Assembly (NCBI RefSeq): GCF_014218335.1 | Contig: NZ_AP023367.1 | Location: 2,295,501 to 2,359,500, forward strand | DNA from: Anaerocolumna cellulosilytica | GTDB taxonomy: Bacteria > Bacillota > Clostridia > Lachnospirales > Lachnospiraceae | Reading direction: 5' to 3' | Length of the DNA stretch: 64,000 nt | Part shown: one piece after another, positions 44,228 to 52,879 of the stretch | Position numbering within the stretch: the first letter of the stretch is position 1 | How the letters are laid out: each line of letters begins with the position of its first letter | Translations under genes and position numbers: made by a program | Notes under the pieces: model-generated | What the model was told of the DNA's origin: nothing | What the model saw: only the letters and a program-made list of their open reading frames with translations | Databases searched by the model: none

Positions 44228-45520
44228 ATGGTCAATATACATACCGAGCATATATTATATTTATTATCAAATCTGTTTCGAATCTATGTGGTTTATCGAT
44301 TCCTTCAGATATTTTTTGACAGGACCTACGTAGATAAACGGATGGAAATAGGTGCATTAGTAATCTATTATTCAATCAACAGTTATGCGTTTATTATATT
44401 TAAAAGTCCACTTATTAATCTTTGTTCAAATCTTATATCATTTTTTTTACTAACTTTTCTTTATCAAGGCGAATTATTTACCAGATTGATTTCAACGGCA
44501 TTAATATATGCTGTTAATATGGTCTTAGACAGCATAGTTTATCTTGTCTTGAAGGGAGTTGGAGGATTTGAAACCGTAGCAATTAACAGTATTCTTTCAA
44601 ATATATTATTGTACTTGTTTGTATTAGTGCTTGGAAGACTAATGAGTGATAATGAGAATATGGGGCTGCGGACATCTCATTGGACAGCTTTTTTCGCTAT
44701 ACCTGTAGGAAGTATCGTAGTTGTAGTTACGATTTTTCTTGTTGATTTAGCTTTTGTGCCATTACTAATAATTATCAGCTATTTGCTGGGGGTAAATGTA
44801 CTAAGTTTTTATCTGTATGATATTGTAGTTAAGTATTATTCGAAACAGTATGAGAATGAGCTATTATACAGACAAAATCATGCATATCAGAATGAGTTTG
44901 AGCTGATAAGAGAAAGCCAGGAGAACCTAAGCATGTTATGGCATGATATGAAAAATCATAATTACAAAATACGGAGTCTGGTACTAAAAGATAAAAAAGC
45001 AGAGGTACTAGATTATCTTAATACCATACTTGAGCATGTGAATCTTCATTCAGAATATGTTTATTCGGGAAACACGGAAGTTGACAGCATACTAAATTAT
45101 AAGTTACAGGAAGCTAAAAGAGCTGGTACGCTAATAATGGCAAATATTAATATTCCAAATCAGATTAGGATTACTGCATTTGATATTAATGTTATCCTTG
45201 GAAATCTCTTGGACAACGCATTAGAAGCACTAAAGTTATGCAAAAAAAAAGAATTGAAACTAGATATTGACTATGAAAGAGGCGTACTGTATCTATCGAT
45301 ATGTAATACCTATACAGGCAAAGTACTAAAGAAGGATGACTATCTGTTAACAACAAAAGAGGTCAAGCAGCATCATGGAATAGGATTAAAAAGTGTGGAA
45401 CATATACTTTCTAAATACCATGGCACAATGGAATTTCATTACGATAAACAGTATTTTCAGGTGAATGTTTTATTATATAACCCGGTTAACCTCTTGAAGT
45501 GGAAAGAAGAACTAATCTAG
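44228..45520 (+). CDS. agrC: Agr peptide-sensing histidine kinase (AgrC-like)
   Basis: A 430-residue kinase. Six hydrophobic segments fill residues 8-200. The dimerisation helix carries H239 in MLWHDMKNHNYKI, typical of the GHKL/AgrC family. The ATPase domain has the N box NVILGNLLDNALEAL near 335 and the G box HHGIGLKSVEHI near 392. It starts at ATG 44228, directly after agrA, and probably senses the cyclic peptide made from agrD. Confidence 0.93.
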   Translation: MVNIHTEHILYLLSNLFRIYVVYRFLQIFFDRTYVDKRMEIGALVIYYSINSYAFIIFKSPLINLCSNLISFFLLTFLYQGELFTRLISTALIYAVNMVLDSIVYLVLKGVGGFETVAINSILSNILLYLFVLVLGRLMSDNENMGLRTSHWTAFFAIPVGSIVVVVTIFLVDLAFVPLLIIISYLLGVNVLSFYLYDIVVKYYSKQYENELLYRQNHAYQNEFELIRESQENLSMLWHDMKNHNYKIRSLVLKDKKAEVLDYLNTILEHVNLHSEYVYSGNTEVDSILNYKLQEAKRAGTLIMANINIPNQIRITAFDINVILGNLLDNALEALKLCKKKELKLDIDYERGVLYLSICNTYTGKVLKKDDYLLTTKEVKQHHGIGLKSVEHILSKYHGTMEFHYDKQYFQVNVLLYNPVNLLKWKEELI

Positions 45521-45625
45521 AGATTGTAGAAATCTGTAAATTAAAGTGGAAGAAAGATTTATTTTCTGTCTAAAATTTTCGAATTAAGGAGTTTTACCAT
45601 CAAAATATATGAGTTATGACATAAT

Positions 45626-45655
45626 TTGGAATATCTAAAAAAAGTGTGATATGAT
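45626..45655 (+). promoter_or_regulatory. Predicted agrDB promoter
   Basis: TTGGAA (45626-45631), an 18-bp spacer and TATGAT (45650-45655) lie upstream of agrD. The region from the agrC stop to here has no terminator. I could not identify clear LytTR 9-bp repeats, so AgrA control is inferred from context. Confidence 0.5.
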
Positions 45656-45695
45656 GTATGTGTCAAAAGATAACAGGTGAAAGGAGGTAAACGCT

Positions 45696-45851
45696 TTGAA
45701 GGACCAGAAGAATGTATCAATGAAGCTAGGTAAGGGTCTGGCTGGGTTGGCATTGAAGGTAACTGCTTACCAAGTCAATACTGCCTGCTGTTGGATATCC
45801 CATCAACCAAAGCTGCCAGAGGGTGCTAAAAAGCTGCAAAAGTTCAAATGA
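45696..45851 (+). CDS. agrD: AgrD-like cyclic lactone autoinducer prepeptide
   Basis: A 51-residue ORF starting at TTG 45696 after AAAGGAGG (45680-45687). It begins MKDQKNVSMKLGKGLAGLAL, an amphipathic membrane-targeting leader. The central VNTACCWISHQPKLPEG and the charged tail KKLQKFK follow. The CC-W-I-S core followed by the acidic/proline QPKLPEG block is the standard layout of clostridial AgrD. By analogy, one of the cysteines (C31 or C32) forms a thiolactone with a residue about four positions on, and AgrB cuts within the SHQP region. It overlaps agrB by four bases. It was too short for an ordinary gene call and is easily missed. Confidence 0.9.
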   Translation: MKDQKNVSMKLGKGLAGLALKVTAYQVNTACCWISHQPKLPEGAKKLQKFK

Positions 45852-46444
45852 GAGTATCTTTAGCAGAACGTATTACAAATCAGTTTATAGAAAGTAAACT
45901 GATAGATGCCGAGGACTCTGAAATTTATACCTTTGGCTTGCAGCAAGGTGGTTATATGCTGCTCAGTTTTATAACAGCTTTGGGTATTGGTTTGAGTCTT
46001 GGTATGTTCCTACAAAGCATGATTTTTCTGCTTGCTTATATTCCTTTACGCTCTTATGCGGGAGGATATCATGAGAAAAATCAACTAAGGTGTTATTTGC
46101 TTTCTATTATTATGACAGCAACAGTACTACTTACAATAAAGTTCATTCCGTGGGATGGCTTTTCTTTTTTAGTAGTCGCTGTGGCAGCAGGTGGCATTAT
46201 ATTTTTTATGGCACCTGTAGAGGATAGAAACAAGCTTTTAAGCTGGATGGAAAAATGTGTTTATAAAAGGCGTGCAAGGTACATATTGGGAGTTTTAACT
46301 GTTACTGCCTGCCTTTTATGGAGAATGGGGAGTTTTCAAAGTGCGATAAGTATTATAATGGCATTAGCCACACTTGGGGCTATGCTGGTGCTTGGTAAAG
46401 TTAGATTATTACTGGCACACAAAATCATAGGTACGACAAACTAA
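45848..46444 (+). CDS. agrB: AgrB accessory-gene-regulator protease
   Basis: A 198-residue membrane cysteine endopeptidase that cleaves AgrD and helps form the thiolactone. It starts at ATG 45848 inside the agrD stop codon. The catalytic pair is H75 in RSYAGGYHEKN and C82 in QLRCYLL; the flanking PLRSYAGG is the AgrB signature. Five or six hydrophobic helices are predicted. A terminator-like hairpin follows at 46572, so agrD-agrB form the end of the locus. Confidence 0.95.
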   Translation: MRVSLAERITNQFIESKLIDAEDSEIYTFGLQQGGYMLLSFITALGIGLSLGMFLQSMIFLLAYIPLRSYAGGYHEKNQLRCYLLSIIMTATVLLTIKFIPWDGFSFLVVAVAAGGIIFFMAPVEDRNKLLSWMEKCVYKRRARYILGVLTVTACLLWRMGSFQSAISIIMALATLGAMLVLGKVRLLLAHKIIGTTN

Positions 46445-46571
46445 ATAATGATATAGTGTCCAGCGGACAATGGCTCTATGTTATGATTTAGCATAGGAAC
46501 GATAATTAAACAGTGCAAGAACGTGGTGGAAACAGTCAGGGTTGATTCGGGTTAATGAATAAAATATAGAT

Positions 46572-46637
46572 AAAAAGCCAGGGTTTAGAAAGAGTCATTT
46601 TGGGGAGAAAATGAATACTTTCTACTCTGGCTTTTTA
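46572..46637. terminator. Bidirectional terminator between agrB and the MFS gene
   Basis: AAAAAGCCAG (46572-46581) pairs with CTGGCTTTTT (46626-46635), and the stem continues through TTTAGAAAG/CTTTCTA with small bulges. T-runs occur on both strands, suitable for the convergent genes on either side. Confidence 0.8.
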
Positions 46638-46668
46638 TTTTATATTATTTGTAGATGTTAATGCCTAA

Positions 46669-47859
46669 TTAATCTTTAGCAGTTTTTCTATTTGTCACTA
46701 CATATAGTGCTACAAATACTGCCATAAGTACAATAGCACCAATTAGTGCACTCATTCCGGCAAGTATACCAAAAGTATCAGATAAAATACCGGTAACAGA
46801 AGGCATAATTATGGGACCGATACCGCCTATCATAAGAAGTACACCCATAGCCATAGGATATTGTTTAATGGTAGGACCAACCGTTGCTACCGTTGTTGGA
46901 TAGATTCCCGCCATGGAAAATCCTAGGCCCATAATAGCGAACGTAATCAGAGTTAAGTCCCTGGTAGAGAGAAGTAAAATATAAAAAACTACAGTTCCAA
47001 TGCTGGTACACAAAAGCAACGTTTGCTTTGATACCTTACCGCCCAGCATAACGCAGGTAAGTCTGCCGGCTAGTATTACCACCCATAGTAAAGAAGCAAG
47101 AATCTGTGCATATTCTCTGGTCATAATCCCTGAATTAATAAAATAAGTTACGAGCCAGCCATTGATGGTAGCTTCTGCACAAAGATAAAAGAAGATAATA
47201 CCTGTGCTTATCCAAAAGTATCTTGATTTCATAAATGCATAAGAAATGACTGATTTTTTCTTTTGGACGGTTTTGTCTAAAATCTGAATTCTGCTAAACA
47301 GTATAATTGAGACGATGCAAAGCAAAATAATAACACCAGCCGCAGCTCTAAAGCCATTATCTCCAGCAATAGTAGTACAGGCTATTACTAAAAACGGTGA
47401 AAGTAATGCCCCTACGGCAAAGATGCTGTGTAAAAAATTTAATGCCGCCGGACTGCTGCCGGATACTTCATTTACCATAGTGTTGTTAAAATTAGATATA
47501 CTTCCCCGGCTGATACCTGTAAACAAAAATCCGGTTATTAACAAAACAGGATTGCCGGTAACAATCATTAAGAAAAAACCCATAATAACAAAGCTACATA
47601 AAAATAGTATGGATTTCTTTCTGCCTAAATAAAGGGGTAAGGCACCGGCCAAGAATCCGGCAATTAAATTACCGGCCTGGTGGGCAGAAAGTAAAGCTCC
47701 GCTTACTGTATCACTCAGTTCATAAGCTTCGCTGATTAAGGGCAGTAAAGAACCTAGACTCATGCCGTAAAGCCCATTTACAGCAAATACAAAGAAACAG
47801 CATTTTAAAATATATTTCTGTTTTTGGTCAAGTTCAGAATAAAATGACTGCTGATTCAT
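46669..47859 (-). CDS. MFS transporter, FucP-like sugar permease
   Basis: A 396-residue protein with twelve predicted helices; AGGAGG lies before ATG 47859. The motif-A region after helix 2 reads GALPLYLGRKKSILFL. The shape, and segments such as MNEVSGSSPAALNFLHSIFAVGA-like residues near 130 and GWLVTYFINSG near 235, fit the fucose/galactose:proton symporter group. The AraC gene 82 bp upstream on the same strand is a likely regulator. The substrate is unproven; fucose would connect it with the GH29 enzyme at 3 kb. Confidence 0.82.
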   Translation of the reverse strand: MNQQSFYSELDQKQKYILKCCFFVFAVNGLYGMSLGSLLPLISEAYELSDTVSGALLSAHQAGNLIAGFLAGALPLYLGRKKSILFLCSFVIMGFFLMIVTGNPVLLITGFLFTGISRGSISNFNNTMVNEVSGSSPAALNFLHSIFAVGALLSPFLVIACTTIAGDNGFRAAAGVIILLCIVSIILFSRIQILDKTVQKKKSVISYAFMKSRYFWISTGIIFFYLCAEATINGWLVTYFINSGIMTREYAQILASLLWVVILAGRLTCVMLGGKVSKQTLLLCTSIGTVVFYILLLSTRDLTLITFAIMGLGFSMAGIYPTTVATVGPTIKQYPMAMGVLLMIGGIGPIIMPSVTGILSDTFGILAGMSALIGAIVLMAVFVALYVVTNRKTAKD

Positions 47860-47941
47860 TTCAATCCTCCTAAAAGCACATAATATGTCGATTGTATATC
47901 ATTTTAGGAAGAAAAGCAACCAAAATGCTGGAAATGATATT

Positions 47942-48784
47942 TCAATCTAATAAGGGTGCATTTTTTGGCATAGTATGGAAGGCTTTTTTAAAGGCTCTGG
48001 AAAAAGTAGAATAATTTTTAAAGCCGCTTTTATAGCAGGCTTCTGTAATGGTACAACCACCTTGTACAAGTCCTTTCGCAAGTAAAAGTCTTTTTTCTGT
48101 TATGTAATTTCCTATGGTATAACCTGTTTCTTCCTTGAAAAAATGCATTAAGTAAAAACGGCTTAGATAAAATTCCTCAGACAATGTATCAATCGTGATA
48201 TCCTCAGCCAAATGTTCATTGATGTATTCTAGTATATCTAAAAGCTTAGGATTCGCAGCATCCGAGTTCAAATAATTCACATGACCTGAAAGAGCAGCGC
48301 GGTTTAAATGAATCATAAATTCCAAAAATAGTATTTTCTGATACAGCTCCCTGGCGAAGGAATTATCTTCAAAAGAATGTTCCAATTCCAGACAGACCTG
48401 ATAAAGTTTGCTTTTATCCATGTTATGAATTCGAAGTACATTGGAATGTTCCTTTTTTGCCATATTAAAACAAGAATTCAAATCATAATCCTCACCCCTG
48501 TACTGCTCTAAAAATTGAGTAGAAACATACATAATGATACGTTCATATACGGAACCATCAAGAAAGGAAGGTTTATGGATTTCACCTGCATTTACAAGAA
48601 TAATATCATAGGGATTCAACATATAGTTTTTCCCTTCTATGGAGTAATTGATTTTACCACTTAAAAAAATGATAATCTTATTAAAGTCATGGTAATGAAA
48701 ATTAAACTCTCTGCGTTCTCTATCTTTTATATGGAATATTTTAAAGTCATGGTTCAGATAACCGAGTTTTTCTATAGTATTCAT
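47942..48784 (-). CDS. AraC-family transcriptional regulator
   Basis: A 280-residue regulator. The cupin half has REFNFHYHDFNKIIIFLSGK near 30 and NPYDIILVNAGEIHKPSF. The DNA-binding half includes LSRFYLMHFFKEETGYTIGNY and YSTFSRAFKKAFHTMP. It lies immediately upstream of the MFS gene in the same direction. Upstream on the minus strand there is no strong ribosome site (TATAGAAAGCAGGAAACTGAT). Confidence 0.9.
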   Translation of the reverse strand: MNTIEKLGYLNHDFKIFHIKDRERREFNFHYHDFNKIIIFLSGKINYSIEGKNYMLNPYDIILVNAGEIHKPSFLDGSVYERIIMYVSTQFLEQYRGEDYDLNSCFNMAKKEHSNVLRIHNMDKSKLYQVCLELEHSFEDNSFARELYQKILFLEFMIHLNRAALSGHVNYLNSDAANPKLLDILEYINEHLAEDITIDTLSEEFYLSRFYLMHFFKEETGYTIGNYITEKRLLLAKGLVQGGCTITEACYKSGFKNYSTFSRAFKKAFHTMPKNAPLLD

Positions 48785-48916
48785 ATCAGTTTCCTGCTTT
48801 CTATAAAAATAATACGCTTCTCACTTATAACAGCATTATATAGCATTATATGCAATATAGAAAGCATTATAATGGTTTTTTTATAAAATAATGTTTTGTA
48901 AAATATATATATAAAA

Positions 48917-49030
48917 CTAATGTGAATTAAAAAGGCATAATACACACCCTGATTTGAGGCATTAAACCTTCTAAAGCAGATGATTTATGCTACGGGGAGC
49001 TAATGTGAATTTAAAAGGCATATTTCACAC
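48917..49030. repeat. Two imperfect 31-bp direct repeats upstream of dapA
   Basis: CTAATGTGAATT-AAAAAGGCATA-ATACACAC at 48917-48947 and CTAATGTGAATT-TAAAAGGCATA-TTTCACAC at 49000-49030 differ at only a few positions and start 83 bp apart. Each has GTGAA near one end and (T)TCAC or ACAC near the other, giving a weak dyad. The rest of 48785-49215 shows no gene. The repeats may be operator sites or a remnant of a tandem duplication. I see no lysine riboswitch. Confidence 0.5.
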
Positions 49031-49215
49031 GAAATTTTTACCAGCGGTTTGAAGCAACGGGTATCGAAAAGGGTAAGGTTATTAGTATGTCAAACAGCAG
49101 GTTTCATATAAAATCACTTTTTGATGCCTGTAAAGAGTAACAAAAAACCAATATTTCATTATTATATAATATACGAAACATTTACATCGTATAGCATAAT
49201 TTGAAGGAGGCTATT

Positions 49216-50097
49216 ATGCAGTTAACAGGAGTCTGGCTACCAATTATAACACCATTTCAAGATGATAAAATAGATTATAAATCATACAAAAGACTGATAG
49301 ATTATTATGTGGGCAAAGGTATCAGCGGAATAATTCCACTAGGCACAACCGGTGAAATACCTACTTTAAGTGATTATGAATTTGAAGAAATGATAGCAAA
49401 AACGGAAGAATATGTGGAGGGAAGACTTCCAATCTATGCTGGCGTCGGAGGGAATTGTACGACCAAAGTTATTAATAAGGTTAAACTGGCAGAAAAATAT
49501 AAGATTGAAGGTATCTTATCGGTCTGTCCCTATTATAACCGACCAAACCAGGAAGGAATACACGCACATTTTAAATCGATTGCAGAAGCTTCTCCATTAA
49601 ATATTATAGTTTATAACATACCATACCGTACTGGTACAAATATTGAGAATGAAACCATTCACCGGCTTGCAGAATACAAGAATATAGTTGGACTAAAAGA
49701 TTCCTGTGGCGACATAAAGCAAACTATGTCTCTCCTTTTAAATACGCCAAAAGATTTTTCAATTCTCACAGGAGAAGACATTCTATTTTATCTGACTTTA
49801 ACATTAGGTGGACATGGAGGTATTCTGGCTTCTTCCCATCTAAATACAGAGACCTTTGTGGATGTATATGAAAAAGTTAAGAACAACGATACAGAAGCAG
49901 CTTTGCAGATATGGAAACAGCTTTATGAATTTATTCCGCTGCTTTTTAAAGAACCAAATCCGGCACCAATCAAATATTGTTTAAGCAAACTGGGACTTAT
50001 AGAATCCTCAGAGCTTAGACTGCCATTAACACAGATATCAGCAGAATTGCAGGAAAAATTAGACCGTACAGAAGTACTTGGTAAACTATTCGTCTAA
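49216..50097 (+). CDS. dapA: 4-hydroxy-tetrahydrodipicolinate synthase
   Basis: A 293-residue class I aldolase of lysine and diaminopimelate synthesis. GAAGGAGG lies before ATG 49216; an in-frame TTG at 49201 overlaps that ribosome site. Catalytic features are the GTTGE loop near 43, tyrosine in IIVYNIPYRTGTN near 132, and the Schiff-base lysine in IVGLKDSCGD near 161. The substitution SR to YR in the NIPYRTG motif is slightly unusual. The following gene is ddl, so both could serve peptidoglycan precursor supply, but each has its own terminator. Confidence 0.9.
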   Translation: MQLTGVWLPIITPFQDDKIDYKSYKRLIDYYVGKGISGIIPLGTTGEIPTLSDYEFEEMIAKTEEYVEGRLPIYAGVGGNCTTKVINKVKLAEKYKIEGILSVCPYYNRPNQEGIHAHFKSIAEASPLNIIVYNIPYRTGTNIENETIHRLAEYKNIVGLKDSCGDIKQTMSLLLNTPKDFSILTGEDILFYLTLTLGGHGGILASSHLNTETFVDVYEKVKNNDTEAALQIWKQLYEFIPLLFKEPNPAPIKYCLSKLGLIESSELRLPLTQISAELQEKLDRTEVLGKLFV

Positions 50098-50133
50098 AAC
50101 AGAAGCTATGGTTCTGTAAAATTAAATTTCTTA

Positions 50134-50169
50134 AACCGGAGAAAATATAGATAGAGGTTTTCTCCGGTT
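50134..50169 (+). terminator. Terminator of dapA
   Basis: AACCGGAGAAAA (50134-50145) pairs perfectly with TTTTCTCCGGTT (50158-50169) around 12 bases. A TATTAAAT tract follows. It separates dapA from ddl. Confidence 0.75.
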
Positions 50170-50237
50170 ATTAAATGTCTATGATGGCATTCATATTAAT
50201 GACTAGAATTATATTGTATAGAAAGGTAAAGTACATT

Positions 50238-51278
50238 ATGAATATTGTTGTGCTTGCAGGCGGACTCAGTCCGGAAAGAGATGTGTCACTTTCCTCCGGT
50301 AGTATGATTGCCAATTCTTTGATGGCTTCTGGACATCGGGTTCTTTTACTGGATGTGTATGAAGGAATAGAATTAGAGGAAACAGAGTATAGTGATTTAT
50401 TTTTGGGAAAAGATGATAGAAAGGAGTATAATTACACAGTCCCGGACATAGAACCGGATTTGGAAGAAATTAAACAAAAGAATAACAATCAGGATGCATT
50501 CATTGGCAATGGAGTTTTAGAACTTTGTAAGTATGCGGATGTGGTATTTTTATCGCTTCACGGCTCGATGGGTGAGAACGGACAGTTACAGGCTACCTTT
50601 GACAATTTCGGAATCAAATATACAGGAAGTGGTTATATCGGAAGTCTGTTGGCGATGGATAAGGATTTAACCAAAAAACTGTTGGTGCAATCCGGAATAG
50701 TGACTGCTGATTGGTTACTATATAGCGCAAATGAGGATTCTGGGGTGGTAGAAGAGAGAATTGGCTATCCCTGTGTTGTAAAGCCGGTAAGTTGTGGTTC
50801 TAGTATCGGCGTATCTATTGTAAAAGACAAAGAAGAACTATCAGCGGCTGTGCAAATGGCAAACAGGTATGAAACGGAAATACTAATTGAAAAAATGATT
50901 GCAGGTCGGGAATTCTCTATTGGAATTTTGGATGGGAAAGCTTTACCTGTCATAGAGATTATACCGATAACCGGATTTTATGATTATAAGAACAAGTATC
51001 AGGGGGGGCTGACAAAAGAAGTGTGTCCTGCTCTGATTTCAGAGGATATTACTAAAAAACTTCAAGATACAGCTATGAATGTACATAAGATTTTGCGACT
51101 AGGCGGGTACTCAAGAATTGATTTTATCTTGGATAAAAAAGAGGAGATTTATTGCCTGGAAGCTAATACATTACCAGGTATGACACCAACCAGTTTACTA
51201 CCTCAGGAAGCAGAGTGCGCTGGAATATCCTATGCTGCGCTTTGTGAGAGGATAGCAATGCTGGCCTTAGCTAATTAA
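50238..51278 (+). CDS. ddl: D-alanine--D-alanine ligase
   Basis: A 346-residue ATP-grasp enzyme that makes the D-Ala-D-Ala dipeptide of peptidoglycan. GAAAGG lies 11 bases before ATG 50238; the frame extends upstream without a site. AGGLSPERDVSLSSG at the N-terminus and LSLHGSMGENGQLQATFDNF near 105 are characteristic. YPCVVKPVSCGSSIGVSIV near 177 binds ATP and EANTLPGMTPTSLLPQEA near 308 carries the metal ligands. The terminal-substrate region has no obvious VanG/VanC-type change that I can identify. Confidence 0.93.
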   Translation: MNIVVLAGGLSPERDVSLSSGSMIANSLMASGHRVLLLDVYEGIELEETEYSDLFLGKDDRKEYNYTVPDIEPDLEEIKQKNNNQDAFIGNGVLELCKYADVVFLSLHGSMGENGQLQATFDNFGIKYTGSGYIGSLLAMDKDLTKKLLVQSGIVTADWLLYSANEDSGVVEERIGYPCVVKPVSCGSSIGVSIVKDKEELSAAVQMANRYETEILIEKMIAGREFSIGILDGKALPVIEIIPITGFYDYKNKYQGGLTKEVCPALISEDITKKLQDTAMNVHKILRLGGYSRIDFILDKKEEIYCLEANTLPGMTPTSLLPQEAECAGISYAALCERIAMLALAN

Positions 51279-51329
51279 TTTATAAAAATAATACTAGTAA
51301 ACAAACCATTTGATAGTATTTAAGTAATA

Positions 51330-51381
51330 ACAGACTGCTAACACTTCGCTTTTAGAGGTTAAGTGTTAGCAGTCTGTTTTA
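51330..51381. terminator. Strong terminator after ddl
   Basis: AACAGACTGCTAACACTT (51330-51347) pairs perfectly with AAGTGTTAGCAGTCTGTT (51362-51379), an 18-bp stem followed by TTTT on the plus strand and A/T-rich DNA on the other. It can serve ddl and the convergent gene at 51431. Confidence 0.88.
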
Positions 51382-51430
51382 TAAGTACCTATGTACGGTT
51401 ATATATATCGCAATAGATAAGATATTACAA

Positions 51431-52579
51431 TTAATTAAATTTTAAGGTGTAGGAACCAGAGGTGTTTTTTGTTTTTTTCGTAACTTTTATATAATATGTA
51501 CCCTTTGGTAATTTTGTTGAATCATAGGTTTGAGCAGAAAATGATTTATCAGAATCTACACTGCTGATATATTTTGTGATAGATCCACTAATACCATTTC
51601 CATAGAACTCTAAATGTATCTCACCAGAGGAAACACTGCCTGTGAAAGTAATATCAACAGTCTGAGATTTGCTTAAAGTAACCTTATACCAATCAACTTT
51701 ACCTGCCTTTTCACCTGGAGTTACTAAGCCATTTACTGCTTTACCAGCAGTAAGCTTTTTAGCTTTGGCTTTTGTTGTACCACTGTTGTCTGTAATTGCT
51801 TTAAAAGTGGATTTAATGCGGTACGTATCAGAACTTCCAGATACCTTTAAATAGTAAGTACCTTTTGGTACAGCAAAGGATGCTTTGCCATCAGAAGTAT
51901 AAACATAAGCCTCATCAGAGATTGCTTTCTTTTTACTGTTCAATAGAGTAATTCTTGTAGAAAATTCCGATTCAATGTCAATCGTTAAACTTCCGGTTTT
52001 AGTAGTGGTCACTTTATAATATATTGGCTTACTGGTATCAGTGTTACCGGCAACGGTCCAAGCTTTATCAGTAAGTGTTCTGTCAGCACCGCCAATAAAT
52101 TTTGAAGTAAATGCAAAGTAGTAACCATCAATCGGTTTTTCTTCATTATAATCAGTTGCAGTAAACTTAAGATAATAGGTACCTTTACTTGGAATGATTG
52201 CTGTATTGCTGTAGGAAGAATAACTGATGGACTTTGTACATTCTTCATCGGAATAGATGGCAAAATCATCATAAGTGGAAGCTGGGTTGCTATCTAGATA
52301 TGCGGCAGCACAGTAAAGAATACCCTTTTGGGTAAAGGTCATGGGAAATACAGCCTCTGCCTTGTTACTGCCTTCTTCTGCGGTCACAAGTATACTGTAA
52401 GTTTGTTGCTTTTCATACTCCTTATCAGTTCCAGTCTTTATAATTACGGTTGTTAATTCTTCTACCTTTTCTCCCGTATTTAAATCTTCGGCAACTCCTT
52501 CTGCCTGTACTTTTGCGTTTGGTATCAATAGTAATGCCATAAGCAGGATACCAAAAATTAAACTGAGTTTTTTCTTCAT
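51431..52579 (-). CDS. Secreted protein with three PPC-like beta-sandwich domains
   Basis: A 382-residue exported protein. AAAGGAG lies before ATG 52579. The signal peptide MKKKLSLIFGILLMALLLI ends around AKVQA. The mature part contains three repeats of the bacterial pre-peptidase C-terminal type, each ending in a PKGTYYLKV-like strand: PSKGTYYLKFTATDY near 130, VPKGTYYLKVSGSSDTY near 250, and LPKGTYYIKVTKKTK near 365. The latter half has KVDWYKVTLSKSQTVDITF. There is no protease or enzyme domain and no sorting motif. It is probably an extracellular binding or adhesive protein. Confidence 0.8.
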   Translation of the reverse strand: MKKKLSLIFGILLMALLLIPNAKVQAEGVAEDLNTGEKVEELTTVIIKTGTDKEYEKQQTYSILVTAEEGSNKAEAVFPMTFTQKGILYCAAAYLDSNPASTYDDFAIYSDEECTKSISYSSYSNTAIIPSKGTYYLKFTATDYNEEKPIDGYYFAFTSKFIGGADRTLTDKAWTVAGNTDTSKPIYYKVTTTKTGSLTIDIESEFSTRITLLNSKKKAISDEAYVYTSDGKASFAVPKGTYYLKVSGSSDTYRIKSTFKAITDNSGTTKAKAKKLTAGKAVNGLVTPGEKAGKVDWYKVTLSKSQTVDITFTGSVSSGEIHLEFYGNGISGSITKYISSVDSDKSFSAQTYDSTKLPKGTYYIKVTKKTKNTSGSYTLKFN

Positions 52580-52789
52580 GTAATTTTCTCCTTTGCCTAA
52601 TTATACAAAAGTAATTATATGCCATATTTCGCTTAAAAACAACAATATATTTCTAGTACTAAAGTATTAGTAGATAAATGTTGGATAAATAGTATCAATT
52701 GTGATTTTTTTTATAAATCCATGAGAGATATCTATCTTTTTGTATAGATTCCACAAAAAAGTGCTATTATTTTTGTAAGCGAATTTGAA

Positions 52790-52832
52790 TGAAAATGATT
52801 TACAATGACTGAAAATGATGTTATCCTATAAT
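52790..52832 (+). promoter_or_regulatory. Direct repeats and -10 box upstream of fruR
   Basis: TGAAAATGAT occurs at 52790-52799 and 52810-52819, a 20-bp period, just before TATAAT (52827-52832). Such repeats fit a DeoR-family operator, suggesting that FruR controls its own operon. The -35 is not clear. The rest of 52580-52879 shows nothing else. Confidence 0.5.
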
Positions 52833-52879
52833 AGACGATCAAAAAAAGTCATTTAAAAATTGGATAGAGGTGAGATAGG

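Noticed and set aside
48785-49215. Lysine riboswitch or T-box upstream of dapA
   Set aside because: I looked for the conserved multi-stem core and for a specifier/T-box sequence with terminator and saw neither; only the direct repeats stand out.
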